A stretch of 64,000 nt of DNA from Pseudomonas citri. GTDB lineage: Bacteria; Pseudomonadota; Gammaproteobacteria; Pseudomonadales; Pseudomonadaceae. Below are positions 9,027-17,949 of the stretch, one piece after another (position 1 is the stretch's first letter; each line of letters opens with the position of its first letter). The stretch spans positions 1-64,000 of the forward strand of contig NZ_JAODAB010000017.1 in assembly GCF_025336485.1 (NCBI RefSeq). The letters are read 5' to 3'. A program made the position numbers and the translations under genes. Below the pieces are notes generated by a model. The model saw only the letters and a list, made by a program, of their open reading frames with translations. It did not search any database and was not told the DNA's origin.

Positions 9027-9070
9027 CTGTATTCAAAACTAAGAACAAATGTCCATAGAACTGTATACAA
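9027..9070. promoter_or_regulatory. Pair of CTGTATNCAA repeats upstream of the NCS2 permease
   Basis: CTGTATTCAA at 9027-9036 and CTGTATACAA at 9061-9070 are direct repeats 34 bases apart, about 36-79 bases before the permease start. The second contains the perfect palindrome TGTATACA, a common GntR-type operator core. Their role as a purine-responsive operator is inferred. Confidence 0.4.
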
Positions 9071-9126
9071 TTTATTGCGCACCACTTCAGAAAAGACCTA
9101 ACCGACTCTCGCCCCGCAAGCCCTCC

Positions 9127-9948
9127 TTAGCCCAGCAACTCCATCACAGCGGGGCGCAAGAGTTCCCGCGGCGGAACGCGCAGGTCGAACTCCTGTTCCA
9201 GCAAATCAATCAGCTCATCGGCGTCGGTGAGGGTCCGTCGCTCGCTCTCCTGGCCGAACCGGTGCACGGCGTAGCTGTTGCCGTTGAGCGTCTTGCGTAA
9301 CTTGTCCCCCGTGCGAGCCACCATCAGCCGGCCCATGAACGGAGATTCCGGGTGGTTGCTGACGTACCAGTTGCCGAGGGTGTAGTCGATGTCCTCCTGG
9401 CGTTGCAGGTCGAACAGGTACATCGGCCGCCATTCGCCGGCGACGTTGGCACGCAGCAGATAGCCGTTTTCCTGGACGTCGATCCGATAGGGTTCGTGGG
9501 GGGTGAATTGGGCATCGCGACTGTCCAGCAGCAACGGGGCGGTGGGCACCATGCCACCGAAGCCGACGTCGGTGATGTAGCGCACGCCATCGAACGTCAC
9601 CAGGCTCAGGCGATGAGTACGCGCGGCCCAGGTGCCCTCGGGGGCATTCATCACCACGCGGCCGGTGATGCCTCGCGCCTCGAAGCCCAGCTCCTGCAGC
9701 AAGGCCAGGAACAACTGATTGAGCTCATAACAATAACCACCGCGCCCCTGTTCGAAGACTTTGCGCTCGACCGATGCCAGGTCGATGGGCACCGGTTGGC
9801 GCAGCAATGTCGAGAGGGTCTCGAACGGAAACTCGGCCGTGTGGCGCTGTTGAAGCCGATGCAGGGTGTCGAGGGTCGGCGCGGGTTTGTCATCGAAGCC
9901 CAGGCGCTGCAGATAGCGCTTCGAATCGCTCAGTTGGAACGTGTCCAT
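9127..9948 (-). CDS. nat: Arylamine N-acetyltransferase (NAT)
   Basis: Acetyl-CoA-dependent enzyme that acetylates aromatic amines and hydrazines through a cysteine acyl intermediate. The 273-aa length matches bacterial NATs. The catalytic triad is visible: Cys73 in RGGYCYELN, His112 in RTHRLSL and Asp127 in ITDVGFGG. The N-terminal helical part (YLQRLGF, FPFETLSTLL) and the second domain (FTPHEPYRI) follow the family order. The ATG at 9948 is preferred over an upstream in-frame ATG because family members begin about 70 residues before the cysteine. It is followed closely by the diguanylate cyclase gene on the same strand upstream, probably as a separate unit. Confidence 0.93.
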   Translation of the reverse strand: MDTFQLSDSKRYLQRLGFDDKPAPTLDTLHRLQQRHTAEFPFETLSTLLRQPVPIDLASVERKVFEQGRGGYCYELNQLFLALLQELGFEARGITGRVVMNAPEGTWAARTHRLSLVTFDGVRYITDVGFGGMVPTAPLLLDSRDAQFTPHEPYRIDVQENGYLLRANVAGEWRPMYLFDLQRQEDIDYTLGNWYVSNHPESPFMGRLMVARTGDKLRKTLNGNSYAVHRFGQESERRTLTDADELIDLLEQEFDLRVPPRELLRPAVMELLG

Positions 9949-10110
9949 GGGGTGTCCTTTCCGGTCCGGTGCAACGCTGCTGGAGACGCGCGCTGCGTTC
10001 AGGCTGGTATAAGGCATTTCCCCGCACCAGACAATAATGGCCCGGGCTTCCAACGGCCCTGTCTTCAGCGACGCCCTGCCGTCACCCCTCGCCAATGATT
10101 CCAACCGATC

Positions 10111-11682
10111 TCAACGATCCGAGCGCTCCAGCGCGTCCAGTCCGTCTTGCATCGACAAGGCCGCCACACGGTTACGGCCGTTGTGCTTGGCTTGATACAG
10201 GGCGGCGTCGGCCCGCTGGATGAACACCTCGATGCTGTCCAGGCTGCTGGGCACGAAGGCGTAGCAACCCAGGCTCACCGTCAAGTAGCCGGTAGACGAG
10301 CCGGAGTGGACGATGTGCTTGTCGATAACCCGATGACGGATCTGTTCGGCCAGCGCCATCGCCCCGTTCAGGTTGGTATCAGGCAGTAGCACCGCGAATT
10401 CTTCGCCGCCATAACGCACCGCCAGATCAGCCTTTCGGTGACAGCAATCCTTGAGTACCTGGGCCACTTGCGCCAGGCAATGATCCCCGGCGACATGCCC
10501 GTAGGTATCGTTGTAACGCTTGAAGAAATCGATATCGACCATGACCAGGCTCAGCGGGCTGTGCTGACGAGCGCCTCGGCCGAACTCGATGTCCAGGGCC
10601 CGCTCGAACAGTCGCCGGTTCGCCAGCCCGGTCAGGCTGTCATGGGTGGCGATCAGCTCCAACGCTTCCTGGGCCTTGCGCAAATCGGCCTCGATCCGCT
10701 CGCTGTTGCGTACCTGGCGAGTGAATACCCAGCCGAACAGACAAATGCCCAGGACCACCAGGGCCACGATCAGGCTGGATTGCAAAGCCCTGCCAGACCA
10801 GCCTGCCAGGATCGCTTCCTCGGACATCGCCGCAGTGACCACCAGCGGGTAGGCCTGTAAATGCCGATGACCGTATAACCTGACAATCCCGTCGACCGCA
10901 GAACGAATCACGGCGTCACCACCCTGACCGACGACCGTGTCATGCTTGAAAATATGCTCCTCAGCCAGCTGCGAACCGATCCGGGCCTCATCGAAAGGTC
11001 GGCGGGCCAGCAGCGTCCCGTCGGCCAAGGCCAAGGTCATTTCACTTTTGTCGTCGAGGCTGAAGCTTCTGAAGAACTGATCGAAGTACGCCATCTTGAT
11101 CCCGGCCATCAACACGCCCTGGAAGTTGCCGTCCTTATCATTCACGCGCCGGGAAATCGGGATGATCCATTCGCCATCCTGCCGACTGCGGATCGCCGGC
11201 CCGATATGGGCGATCAAGGAAGCGTTCTGCTGATGGAAAGTAAAATACTCGCGATCCGCTACTCCGGCGCCCCTGATCAGATTGTCGAACGAGGTCACCA
11301 CCCAATGGCCATGCTTGTCGAACAGGAACAAGCCATGCAGTTGCTCGAGCGATTGCACACGCCGGGCAAAGGTGTTGTGCATGCGCGGCTGCATCACCGG
11401 GCCAAAACCATCGGCCTGGATCCAATCGGCCAGGCTGGCCAGGACCAGGTCCGCCTGGAGGAAGGTGTCCTGGGCCTGTTGGGCCATGGCCTGGGTCAGG
11501 TTCACCGAAGCGACACGGGCCGATGCCAGGTCCTGGTGTCGGGACTGGTCGAGTTGCAGGTAGAGCAAACCACAGAGGCACAGGCAGACCGCCGCGATAA
11601 ACGTCACCGCAGCCTTGAGCAGAGGTAAGCGTTTCAGGGCACCGCCGGGGGGATGGAGCGGATCGTGGATGGGGATAGGCAA
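10111..11682 (-). CDS. Diguanylate cyclase with periplasmic Cache sensor
   Basis: Membrane enzyme making cyclic di-GMP from two GTP. About 523 aa if begun at the TTG at 11682 (AGGA site); a TTG at 11724 would add 14 residues. Order: TM helix (about 18-40), a double-Cache-like periplasmic domain (about 45-285, with REYFTFHQQ and GEWIIPISRR motifs typical of dCache_1), a second TM (SLIVALVVLGICLFGWVF), a short signalling helix, then the GGDEF domain. The catalytic loop reads YGGEEFAVLLP, so it should be active. An RxxD inhibitory site could lie at RRLFERALD, four residues short of the usual spacing, so product inhibition is uncertain. The Cache ligand is unknown. Confidence 0.9.
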   Translation of the reverse strand: MPIPIHDPLHPPGGALKRLPLLKAAVTFIAAVCLCLCGLLYLQLDQSRHQDLASARVASVNLTQAMAQQAQDTFLQADLVLASLADWIQADGFGPVMQPRMHNTFARRVQSLEQLHGLFLFDKHGHWVVTSFDNLIRGAGVADREYFTFHQQNASLIAHIGPAIRSRQDGEWIIPISRRVNDKDGNFQGVLMAGIKMAYFDQFFRSFSLDDKSEMTLALADGTLLARRPFDEARIGSQLAEEHIFKHDTVVGQGGDAVIRSAVDGIVRLYGHRHLQAYPLVVTAAMSEEAILAGWSGRALQSSLIVALVVLGICLFGWVFTRQVRNSERIEADLRKAQEALELIATHDSLTGLANRRLFERALDIEFGRGARQHSPLSLVMVDIDFFKRYNDTYGHVAGDHCLAQVAQVLKDCCHRKADLAVRYGGEEFAVLLPDTNLNGAMALAEQIRHRVIDKHIVHSGSSTGYLTVSLGCYAFVPSSLDSIEVFIQRADAALYQAKHNGRNRVAALSMQDGLDALERSDR

Positions 11683-12092
11683 GCCAGTTCCTGAGGAGGG
11701 CAAAACATGAGCGAATTCGCTCAAAACCCTCCAATATTCGAGAGCTTAGCCTACCGTTTGTGGGGCAGCAATTTGCGCGTGCCACCGAGTCGATGGGTGG
11801 TTTGAGTGGATCCAAAAAAACCGCCCAAACGGCCTGAAAATCGGCCTTCGCCAGCTGCGCAAATGGTCCCCTCGCCATGGCTCAACGACGCAACAGAAAT
11901 GGAACGGCTCATTCCCCATGCGAACTGACGAGGTTCATGGCCCTGCCCAAACCATCGAGCTTGAACCGCCAGGGGCCCGACCCGAACAGAGCGCCGCTGA
12001 CTCGCGCCAGGTCCGTCAGATGATCCAGCGCAAGTGAACATCCCACCCCTTCGGCTAAGCTCAAGCCCATTATCACGACAAGGAAAATCGAC
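11683..12092. other. Gene-free stretch between the cyclase and the unknown gene
   Basis: About 400 bases of divergent promoter region. A weak hairpin followed on the minus strand by T7 (about 11814-11836) looks terminator-like. A 61-codon minus-strand frame (11909-12094) is possible but overlaps the start of the plus-strand gene and is not accepted. No known element is recognised. Confidence 0.5.
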
Positions 12093-12581
12093 ATGAGCAA
12101 GGCAGACCAATTGGCGGCGAAACTGCGACAAGCCCAGCGGACCCCGGCCGATACCGACCATTGCGCCGACCTGGCCATCGAACACTGGCCCGCCCAGGTC
12201 TACGAACTGTACCGGCAGATCGAGACCTGGCTGGCACCGGTCTGCGAGGCCGGCCTGGACATCCGGCACAACCCTACCCACGTGTTCGAACGCCATAGCA
12301 GCGGTTCTTCCTACCACTACGCCATCGATCAATTGGTGATCGAAGGCAACCATCGGCGCATCGAACTCGACCCCATCGCCCGTTTTTGCGCCGAAGGAGA
12401 AGGCTGCATCGAAGTTCACCTCAAAGAACAGCTACGCCGCCTCGTGCGCACGGTCGGGGAGCACGGTGAATCGCTGTGGCATATCCAGGCGCCGCAAACG
12501 ACCGGACAACCGCGCCCCACCCCCCTCGTCCTGGACGAAGACGCCCTGCTTTCATTGGTGGAAGAAGGCCTGGGGCTCTGA
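12093..12581 (+). CDS. Conserved protein of unknown function, 162 aa
   Basis: Soluble protein without signal peptide or membrane segment. I do not recognise a family. The N-terminal third is alpha-helical and Gln/Ala-rich, the middle has a beta-like segment (THVFERHSSGSSYHYAIDQLVIEG) and the C-terminal part ends in an acidic helix (DEDALLSLVEEGLGL). An AAGGA ribosome site precedes the ATG by six bases. Codon use is like that of the neighbours, so it is probably a resident lineage gene. It is flanked downstream by a degenerate REP pair. Confidence 0.75.
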   Translation: MSKADQLAAKLRQAQRTPADTDHCADLAIEHWPAQVYELYRQIETWLAPVCEAGLDIRHNPTHVFERHSSGSSYHYAIDQLVIEGNHRRIELDPIARFCAEGEGCIEVHLKEQLRRLVRTVGEHGESLWHIQAPQTTGQPRPTPLVLDEDALLSLVEEGLGL

Positions 12582-12629
12582 CGCAACAAGGGCGACCTCG
12601 AAAGGTTTCCCTTCGTGTGCAAGCCTGCT

Positions 12630-12702
12630 CGCAAAGGCGTCGGCACCTTCAAGCATCAGTGCCGCTGGCCGAGCGCTTTCGCGAGCAGTGGGAGGAGCGG
12701 TA
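12630..12702. repeat. Degenerate REP-type inverted pair
   Basis: GTGCAAGCCTGCTCGCAAAG at about 12616-12637 and a partly complementary copy around 12680-12702 (CGCGAGCAGTGGGAGGAGC) resemble the pseudomonad REP consensus (GTGGGAGC...GCTCGCGA) with several changes. It lies between the unknown gene and the 3' end of the alcohol dehydrogenase gene. Confidence 0.45.
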
Positions 12703-12703
12703 T

Positions 12704-13753
12704 TCAGCCCGCCAGGGTGGCGTTATCGATCACGAAGCGATACTTGACGTCACCCTTGAGCATGCGCTCGTAGGCCTCGTTGATCTGGTCGGCGCGTACC
12801 AATTCGATGTCGGAAACGATGCCGTGCCGCGCACAGAAATCCAGCATCTCCTGGGTTTCAGGAATGCCACCGATCATCGATCCGGCGACGGTGCGCCGCT
12901 TCATGATCAGGTTGAAGACATTGGGCGATGAGTGCGGGGTCGCCGGAGCGCCCACCAGCGTCATCGTGCCGTCGCGCTTGAGCAGCACCAGCAAGGCGTC
13001 GAGATCGTGGGGCGCGGCCACGGTGTTGAGGATCAAGTCGAAGCTCTTGGTGTGGGCCGCCATTTCCTCGGCATTGCGCGACACCACCACCTCATCGGCA
13101 CCCAGTTGCCGAGCCGCCTCGCGCTTGGATTCGGAGGTGGTGAACGCCACGACGTGAGCCCCCATCGCATGGGCGAGCTTGATGCCCATGTGGCCCAGGC
13201 CACCGATGCCGACCACGCCGATTTTCTTGCCCGGCCCGGCGTTCCAGTGCCGCAGGGGCGAATAAGTGGTGATGCCCGCGCACAGCAGCGGCGCGACGGC
13301 GGCCAGTTGCGCTTCAGGGTGGCGGATGCGCAACACGTAGCGCTCGTGCACCACGATGTTTTGCGAATAACCGCCCAAGGTCCAGCCTGGTTCGTCCGGG
13401 GTCGGAAAGTTGTAGGTGCCGATCATGCTGTCACAGTAGTTTTCCAGGCCGCTTTCGCAGTCGTCGCAGTGCTTGCAGCTGTCCACGATGCAACCGACGC
13501 CAACCAGATCGCCAGCCTTGAAATCCACGACGTGGGCGCCAACCGCTGAAACCCGGCCGACGATTTCATGGCCCGGCACACAAGGAAACTGTGTGCCCGC
13601 CCATTCGGCACGCACCTGGTGCAGGTCCGAGTGGCAGATGCCACAGTAGGCGATGTCGATCTGGACATCATGGGCGCCGGGGGCACGACGGTTGATTTGC
13701 AGGGGTTCTAGGGGCTTGTCGCCCGCGTGGGCGCCGTACGCTCGGACTTGCAT
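12704..13753 (-). CDS. Zinc-dependent NAD(P) alcohol dehydrogenase (YahK/cinnamyl type)
   Basis: MDR-superfamily alcohol/aldehyde oxidoreductase of 349 aa. Catalytic zinc ligands are Cys37 in YCGICHSDLH, His62-Glu63 in PGHEIVG and Cys in LLCAGITTY. The structural zinc lobe has Cys93, Cys96, Cys99 and Cys107. The Rossmann loop GVVGIGGLGHMGIKLA and the FTTSESKR segment (Ser-x-x-Lys/Arg after beta-2) point to NADPH, as in E. coli YahK and plant cinnamyl alcohol dehydrogenases. Aldehyde reduction is the likely direction. The ATG at 13753 has an AGGAGT site, and the in-frame ATG 30 bases upstream adds residues foreign to the family. Single gene. Confidence 0.92.
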   Translation of the reverse strand: MQVRAYGAHAGDKPLEPLQINRRAPGAHDVQIDIAYCGICHSDLHQVRAEWAGTQFPCVPGHEIVGRVSAVGAHVVDFKAGDLVGVGCIVDSCKHCDDCESGLENYCDSMIGTYNFPTPDEPGWTLGGYSQNIVVHERYVLRIRHPEAQLAAVAPLLCAGITTYSPLRHWNAGPGKKIGVVGIGGLGHMGIKLAHAMGAHVVAFTTSESKREAARQLGADEVVVSRNAEEMAAHTKSFDLILNTVAAPHDLDALLVLLKRDGTMTLVGAPATPHSSPNVFNLIMKRRTVAGSMIGGIPETQEMLDFCARHGIVSDIELVRADQINEAYERMLKGDVKYRFVIDNATLAG

Positions 13754-13898
13754 GAGAAGACTCCTGGCAGGGTGGGAATGCACTCATTTTCCAGCGGCCG
13801 CGCGGCTGGCCGGTAGCACATTCCCGCGTGATTCTTGCCTGATCCTGTGCCCCCTTCGCAGACCAAGGCGGTTTGATTCGTCATCGGACATGGATTAA

Positions 13899-13989
13899 CT
13901 GTGGCAGCAAAGCTTGCTCGCGATGCAAGCACCTCGGCCCTCAGGAAACCGCATCAACTTCATCGCGGGCACGCCTTGCTCCCACACAG
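13899..13989. repeat. REP inverted pair overlapping the racemase 3' end
   Basis: A REP copy at 13899-13925 and an inverted copy at 13961-13989 form a REP doublet with a 35-base spacer. The second copy lies inside the last codons of the racemase gene and supplies its C-terminal residues. Confidence 0.8.
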
Positions 13990-15458
13990 CTGTGCCTTTG
14001 CGCCAACGCAACACACTTCATCGCCAGGATCTTCGTCGGGTCGACAAGCGCCACACGGTGCCCGTTGATCTCGAACGCCGCGCAGTGTTCGAGCACCAGG
14101 GGCAGTTCCGTGCATCCGAGGATCAGCACATCCGCGCCCAGCTCGCACAAATGCTCGGCCGCCAGCAGCAATTGCTCCTTGCAAAGCCCTTCGGTGAAAC
14201 CGGCCTTGATCCCCCTCGGCCCATAGATGGCGTCCATGATCATTGCCTGGTAATCCACGCCCGGTGTCAGGATCTGCAACCCGGCGCGTCGGGCCGCCTG
14301 GTGATAGACCTGGCTCTGCACCGTGCCGGAAGTCGCCAGCAGGCCGATTGCCTTGCCCGGGCCGTAAGCGTGGAGGATCCACTCCACGGTCTCGTTCAGC
14401 ATGTTGACGATGGGCACCCGCAGGTGCGCCTGGATGCGCTCGACGAACGCATGGGCGGTGTTGCAAGGGATCGCGATGGCATTGGCCCCCGCGCTTTCGA
14501 GACGCTTGCAGGTGGCGTACATCGCCATCGTCGGATCGGTTTCATCGCGCACCAGGCTGGCCGTGCGGTCCGGTATCTGCGGGTTCTGCTCGACCACCAG
14601 CTTGATGTGGTCCTGGTCCTTGCCCGCCGGCGTGTTCGCCACCACCTTGGCCATGAAGTCCACTGTCGCCGCCGGCCCGACGCCGCCGACGATGCCCAGC
14701 TTGAACGGCAGCGACCGGGGCTGGGCCTGGTCCAGCGTGGCGAAATCGGCGTAGATCTCGTTGATGTCCAGCACGGTCACTCCACGCCGCTGCAAGTGCG
14801 CACAAACGAGGGACAGCTCGGTCATCCCGGGCAGGATCACCGTCGCCTCCTGGGCTTGCAGCGAGAGGCAGGCCTGGTAGACCGCCTCCAGCGGCACGCC
14901 TTGCAGATGACCGTCCTTGATGCCGTTGACGCCGTACACCGCCTCCATCAACCCGGCCTGGGTGGGCACGTCAGGGTAGACAAGCTTGAAATCCTGGCCC
15001 AAATGTTTCTCGAACAACCCGCAATGGCGCACGAAGTCGGAAGCGATCACCCCCAACGTCGCCCCCGGCTGGACGCTAAGGCGGACGTGCCGGGTCAGCG
15101 CGGCCATCATGTCCAGCACCACGATGCCCAGTTCCTGCTCGATCTCCGCCCGGAAGGTCTGGCTGGCGAAGCACGGCAGCATCACCGCATCGAAACCACT
15201 GTCCTCGAAGGACTTGCACACCTGGAACACGTAGAACTTGCGCGACGTCATGCTCGCGTCCTTGTCCAGGGGCAGCAGCACATCCTTGAACGGATGCTGC
15301 TCGAACAGGAAATGGTAGCGCCCCTGATCTTCGAGCACCGCCCGGGACTTGACCAACTTGTAGAACAGATCACCGCCGGCCAGCGACCCCAGCCCACCGA
15401 CAATGCCCAGTTTGCGAACCACGCTGGCCTGTTCGCCCGGCTTCGCCTTCATCTTCAT
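13941..15458 (-). CDS. Tandem-domain aspartate/glutamate racemase family protein
   Basis: A 505-aa protein made of two Asp/Glu racemase domains in one chain (about 14-245 and 252-480), while the family is usually a single domain of 230-250 aa. The C-terminal domain keeps both catalytic cysteines: Cys332 (IPCNTAH) and Cys449 (LGCTELP). The N-terminal domain has Cys96 (LPCFASQ) but Gly211 replaces the second cysteine (LPGMTEL), so it should not racemise by the two-base mechanism. The last 16 residues are encoded by a REP element. It starts 10 bases after the symporter stop, with an AGGAGT site, so the pair form an operon. A role in D-amino-acid or D-aspartate/glutamate use with the imported substrate is inferred. 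Confidence 0.88.
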   Translation of the reverse strand: MKMKAKPGEQASVVRKLGIVGGLGSLAGGDLFYKLVKSRAVLEDQGRYHFLFEQHPFKDVLLPLDKDASMTSRKFYVFQVCKSFEDSGFDAVMLPCFASQTFRAEIEQELGIVVLDMMAALTRHVRLSVQPGATLGVIASDFVRHCGLFEKHLGQDFKLVYPDVPTQAGLMEAVYGVNGIKDGHLQGVPLEAVYQACLSLQAQEATVILPGMTELSLVCAHLQRRGVTVLDINEIYADFATLDQAQPRSLPFKLGIVGGVGPAATVDFMAKVVANTPAGKDQDHIKLVVEQNPQIPDRTASLVRDETDPTMAMYATCKRLESAGANAIAIPCNTAHAFVERIQAHLRVPIVNMLNETVEWILHAYGPGKAIGLLATSGTVQSQVYHQAARRAGLQILTPGVDYQAMIMDAIYGPRGIKAGFTEGLCKEQLLLAAEHLCELGADVLILGCTELPLVLEHCAAFEINGHRVALVDPTKILAMKCVALAQRHSCVGARRARDEVDAVS

Positions 15459-15468
15459 GACCGACTCC

Positions 15469-16764
15469 TCACATCGCCGCAACCGCTTCGGTTCGGGACC
15501 GAACGGGTGCAGGTGCGTCAATGTCCTCGGCAGGTTCCTCGTGCGGCTCGGATCGGGCGACCACGGCCGTCGCGATGCTGTTACCCACCACGTTGGTGGC
15601 GGTGCGCGCCATGTCCAGGAACTGGTCGATGCCGATGATCAACAGCAGCCCCGCCTCGGGCAGATTGAACATGGGCAACGTCGCCGCGACCACGACCACC
15701 GAGGCCCGCGCGACACCGGCCATGCCTTTGCTGGTGACCATCAGCGTCAGGAGAATCAGCATTTGTTGAGTGAAACTCAGGTCAATGTTGTAGGCCTGGG
15801 CGATGAACAGGATGGCGAATGCCTGGTACATCATCGAGCCGTCCAGGTTGAACGAATAACCCAGGGGCAACACGAAGCTGGACACGCGTTTGGGCGCACC
15901 GAACTTCTCCAGCGCTTCAATGGTTTTCGGGTAGGCCGACTCGCTGCTGGCCGTGGAAAACGCCAGCAGGATCGGTTCGCGAATGAGCTTGCCCAGGTGC
16001 AGGACCGAGCGGCCGAGAAACAGGTAGCCGGCCCCGAACAACAACGCCCAGAGGATCAGGATCCCCAAATAGAACTCGGCGATCAGCTTGCCGTAATCCA
16101 CCAGCAAGCCGAGCCCCTGGGTGGTGATGGCGGAGGCAATGGCGGCAAACACGCCAATCGGCGCGAAGGCCATCACGTAGTCGGTGATCTTGAACATCAC
16201 CTTGGCCAACTCGTCGATGCCGTCCGTTATCCGGGTGTAGCCCGCCCGCTTTACGCCCGCTAGTGCAAAACCGAAGAACAGCGAGAACACCACGATCTGC
16301 AGGATTTCGTTATTGGCCATCGCCTCGGCAATGCTGCGCGGGAACACGTGGCCGATAAACGCCTTGAGGCTGAAGTCGCCGGTATTGACCGGCACGGTCG
16401 CCGTTGCGTGCTGGGCCACGTCCAGGTTCAGCCCGGCACCGGGTTGAAACAGGTTCACCAACCCCATGCCGATCAGCAGCGAAACCACAGAAGCGGTCAC
16501 GAACCAGGCCATGGCGCGGGCACCGATCCGGCCCACGGAGCGGGAATTGCCCATGCTGGCGATCCCTCCCACCAGCGTCGCGAACACCAGCGGCGCGATG
16601 ATCATCTTGATCATGCGCAGGAAAATGTCGGTGACCATCGAGAAATAAGCCGCTATCTCCTTGGCACTTTGTTCGCTCCCTGCGAAATGGTGACACGCCC
16701 AACCCACCAGCACACCGAGGGCAATGCCCAAGGCAATTCGACGCGGGAGCTTATTCTTTTTCAC
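15469..16764 (-). CDS. Dicarboxylate/amino acid:cation symporter (DAACS, GltP/DctA type)
   Basis: Inner-membrane importer of 431 aa for acidic amino acids or C4-dicarboxylates with Na+ or H+. Family signatures are RMIKMIIAPLVFATLVGGIA, the serine-rich loop LLAFSTASSESAYPKT (HP1), YSFNLDGSMMYQA (variant of the NMDGT motif, with Leu and Ser changes) and the HP2/TM8 region MARTATNVVGNSIAT. The Arg in MARTATN fits acidic amino-acid substrates. It is the first gene of an operon with the tandem racemase and is divergent from a LysR gene, the usual place for its regulator. A degraded fragment of a second copy lies at 20595-20622. Confidence 0.9.
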   Translation of the reverse strand: MKKNKLPRRIALGIALGVLVGWACHHFAGSEQSAKEIAAYFSMVTDIFLRMIKMIIAPLVFATLVGGIASMGNSRSVGRIGARAMAWFVTASVVSLLIGMGLVNLFQPGAGLNLDVAQHATATVPVNTGDFSLKAFIGHVFPRSIAEAMANNEILQIVVFSLFFGFALAGVKRAGYTRITDGIDELAKVMFKITDYVMAFAPIGVFAAIASAITTQGLGLLVDYGKLIAEFYLGILILWALLFGAGYLFLGRSVLHLGKLIREPILLAFSTASSESAYPKTIEALEKFGAPKRVSSFVLPLGYSFNLDGSMMYQAFAILFIAQAYNIDLSFTQQMLILLTLMVTSKGMAGVARASVVVVAATLPMFNLPEAGLLLIIGIDQFLDMARTATNVVGNSIATAVVARSEPHEEPAEDIDAPAPVRSRTEAVAAM

Positions 16765-16945
16765 GATGCGATCCTCAAGTAGTTCTTGGAGTTTTTTACT
16801 TGGCAGGATCGATTCTAAGGAGCGGCTCGGCGGGGATGATGAGTAATCCGGCTAGCCCCATGCGCTTTTGGAATAGTTACCGAAAAGCCGCGCTGGGCCG
16901 GGAGCTTGCGCAGTAAGATGGCGTTCTCATCGCAGGAGAATCGAG

Positions 16946-17872
16946 ATGCAACTCAAATGGTTGGACGACCTGCTGGCGATTGCCGAATGTAAAAACTTTT
17001 CCCGCGCCGCCGAAGTGCGCTGCGTGACGCAATCGGCCCTGTCGCGGCGCATCCGCTCCCTGGAGGACTGGGTGGGGGTCAAGCTGGTGGATCGCGGCAC
17101 CTACCCCGTCCAACTCACAGCCGCCGGCGTAACCTTCTGCGATGAGAGCCGGGAGACCCTCGCGGGCCTGTTGAGATTGCGTTCGACCTTGCGCGATGTG
17201 GAGCGGATGCCCGGACGGTCGATCCAGATCACCGCCGGCCACAGCCTCTCGATGACCTTCCTGCCGAAATGGCTCAGCCAGTTTCAGCAAAACAACGAGC
17301 AATTCAACGCCCGGGTGGTGGCGGCCAACATTCACGACGCCGTCATCGCCCTGGAGGAAGGCAGTTGCGACTTGATGATGGTCTACCACCACCCGCTCGC
17401 CCCGATCCTGCTGGACGCCGCGCGTTTCGGCAGCCTGGTCCTCGGCCACGATGCGTTCATTCCCCTGTGCGCGCCCAACCACAAGGGCGAGCCGCTGTTC
17501 CGCCTGCCGGGGCGCTCCGGCAAACCGGTGCCCTACCTCGCCTACACCGCCACCACGTTCCTGGGCCGCGTCGCCGACATCGTCATCAAGAACGGCCCTG
17601 CCCCCACGGCGTTGCAACGCTGTTACGAAGCCGATATGGCGATGTTGCTGATGCGCATGGCCATCGAAGGCTATGGCGTGGCCTGGTTGCCACAAAGCGC
17701 GGTGGCGGACGAGCTGGAGCGCGGGTTGCTGGTCAGGGCCGGCGATGAACAATGGAGCACGCGACTGGAGATACGTTCGTACTGCGCGATCGCCAACCGT
17801 AACCCGACGATGCGCAAACTCTGGAAAACCCTCGAAGGGGCTTCATTGCGTTTACCTGCCGCAGCGGGTTAG
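16946..17872 (+). CDS. LysR-family regulator, HypT/YjiE-like
   Basis: A 308-aa LysR protein with N-terminal HTH (LLAIAECKNFSRAAEVRCVTQSALSRRIRSLE) and an effector domain with ITAGHSLSMTFLPKWLSQF, the same arrangement as E. coli HypT (YjiE). Other shared stretches are SYMGR-like TFLGRVADI and GYGVAWLPQSAVADEL. Divergent placement beside the symporter-racemase operon suggests it controls that operon, with LysR autoregulation likely. Its own 3' region was the source, or a paralogue was the source, of the scar at 20623-20760. Effector unknown. Confidence 0.87.
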   Translation: MQLKWLDDLLAIAECKNFSRAAEVRCVTQSALSRRIRSLEDWVGVKLVDRGTYPVQLTAAGVTFCDESRETLAGLLRLRSTLRDVERMPGRSIQITAGHSLSMTFLPKWLSQFQQNNEQFNARVVAANIHDAVIALEEGSCDLMMVYHHPLAPILLDAARFGSLVLGHDAFIPLCAPNHKGEPLFRLPGRSGKPVPYLAYTATTFLGRVADIVIKNGPAPTALQRCYEADMAMLLMRMAIEGYGVAWLPQSAVADELERGLLVRAGDEQWSTRLEIRSYCAIANRNPTMRKLWKTLEGASLRLPAAAG

Positions 17873-17949
17873 CCTCACCGAACAACGCATTGGGTCGCGA
17901 GTCGACATCGACAACCCCACTCATCGCCTTCATGAAAAGAGGAACACCC

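Noticed and set aside
11909..12094. Minus-strand 61-codon frame starting MSIFLVVIMGLSLAEG
   Set aside because: It overlaps the start codon of the well-supported plus-strand gene at 12093 and its ribosome site, has no own ribosome site, and only a weak terminator-like hairpin (11814-11836) supports it.
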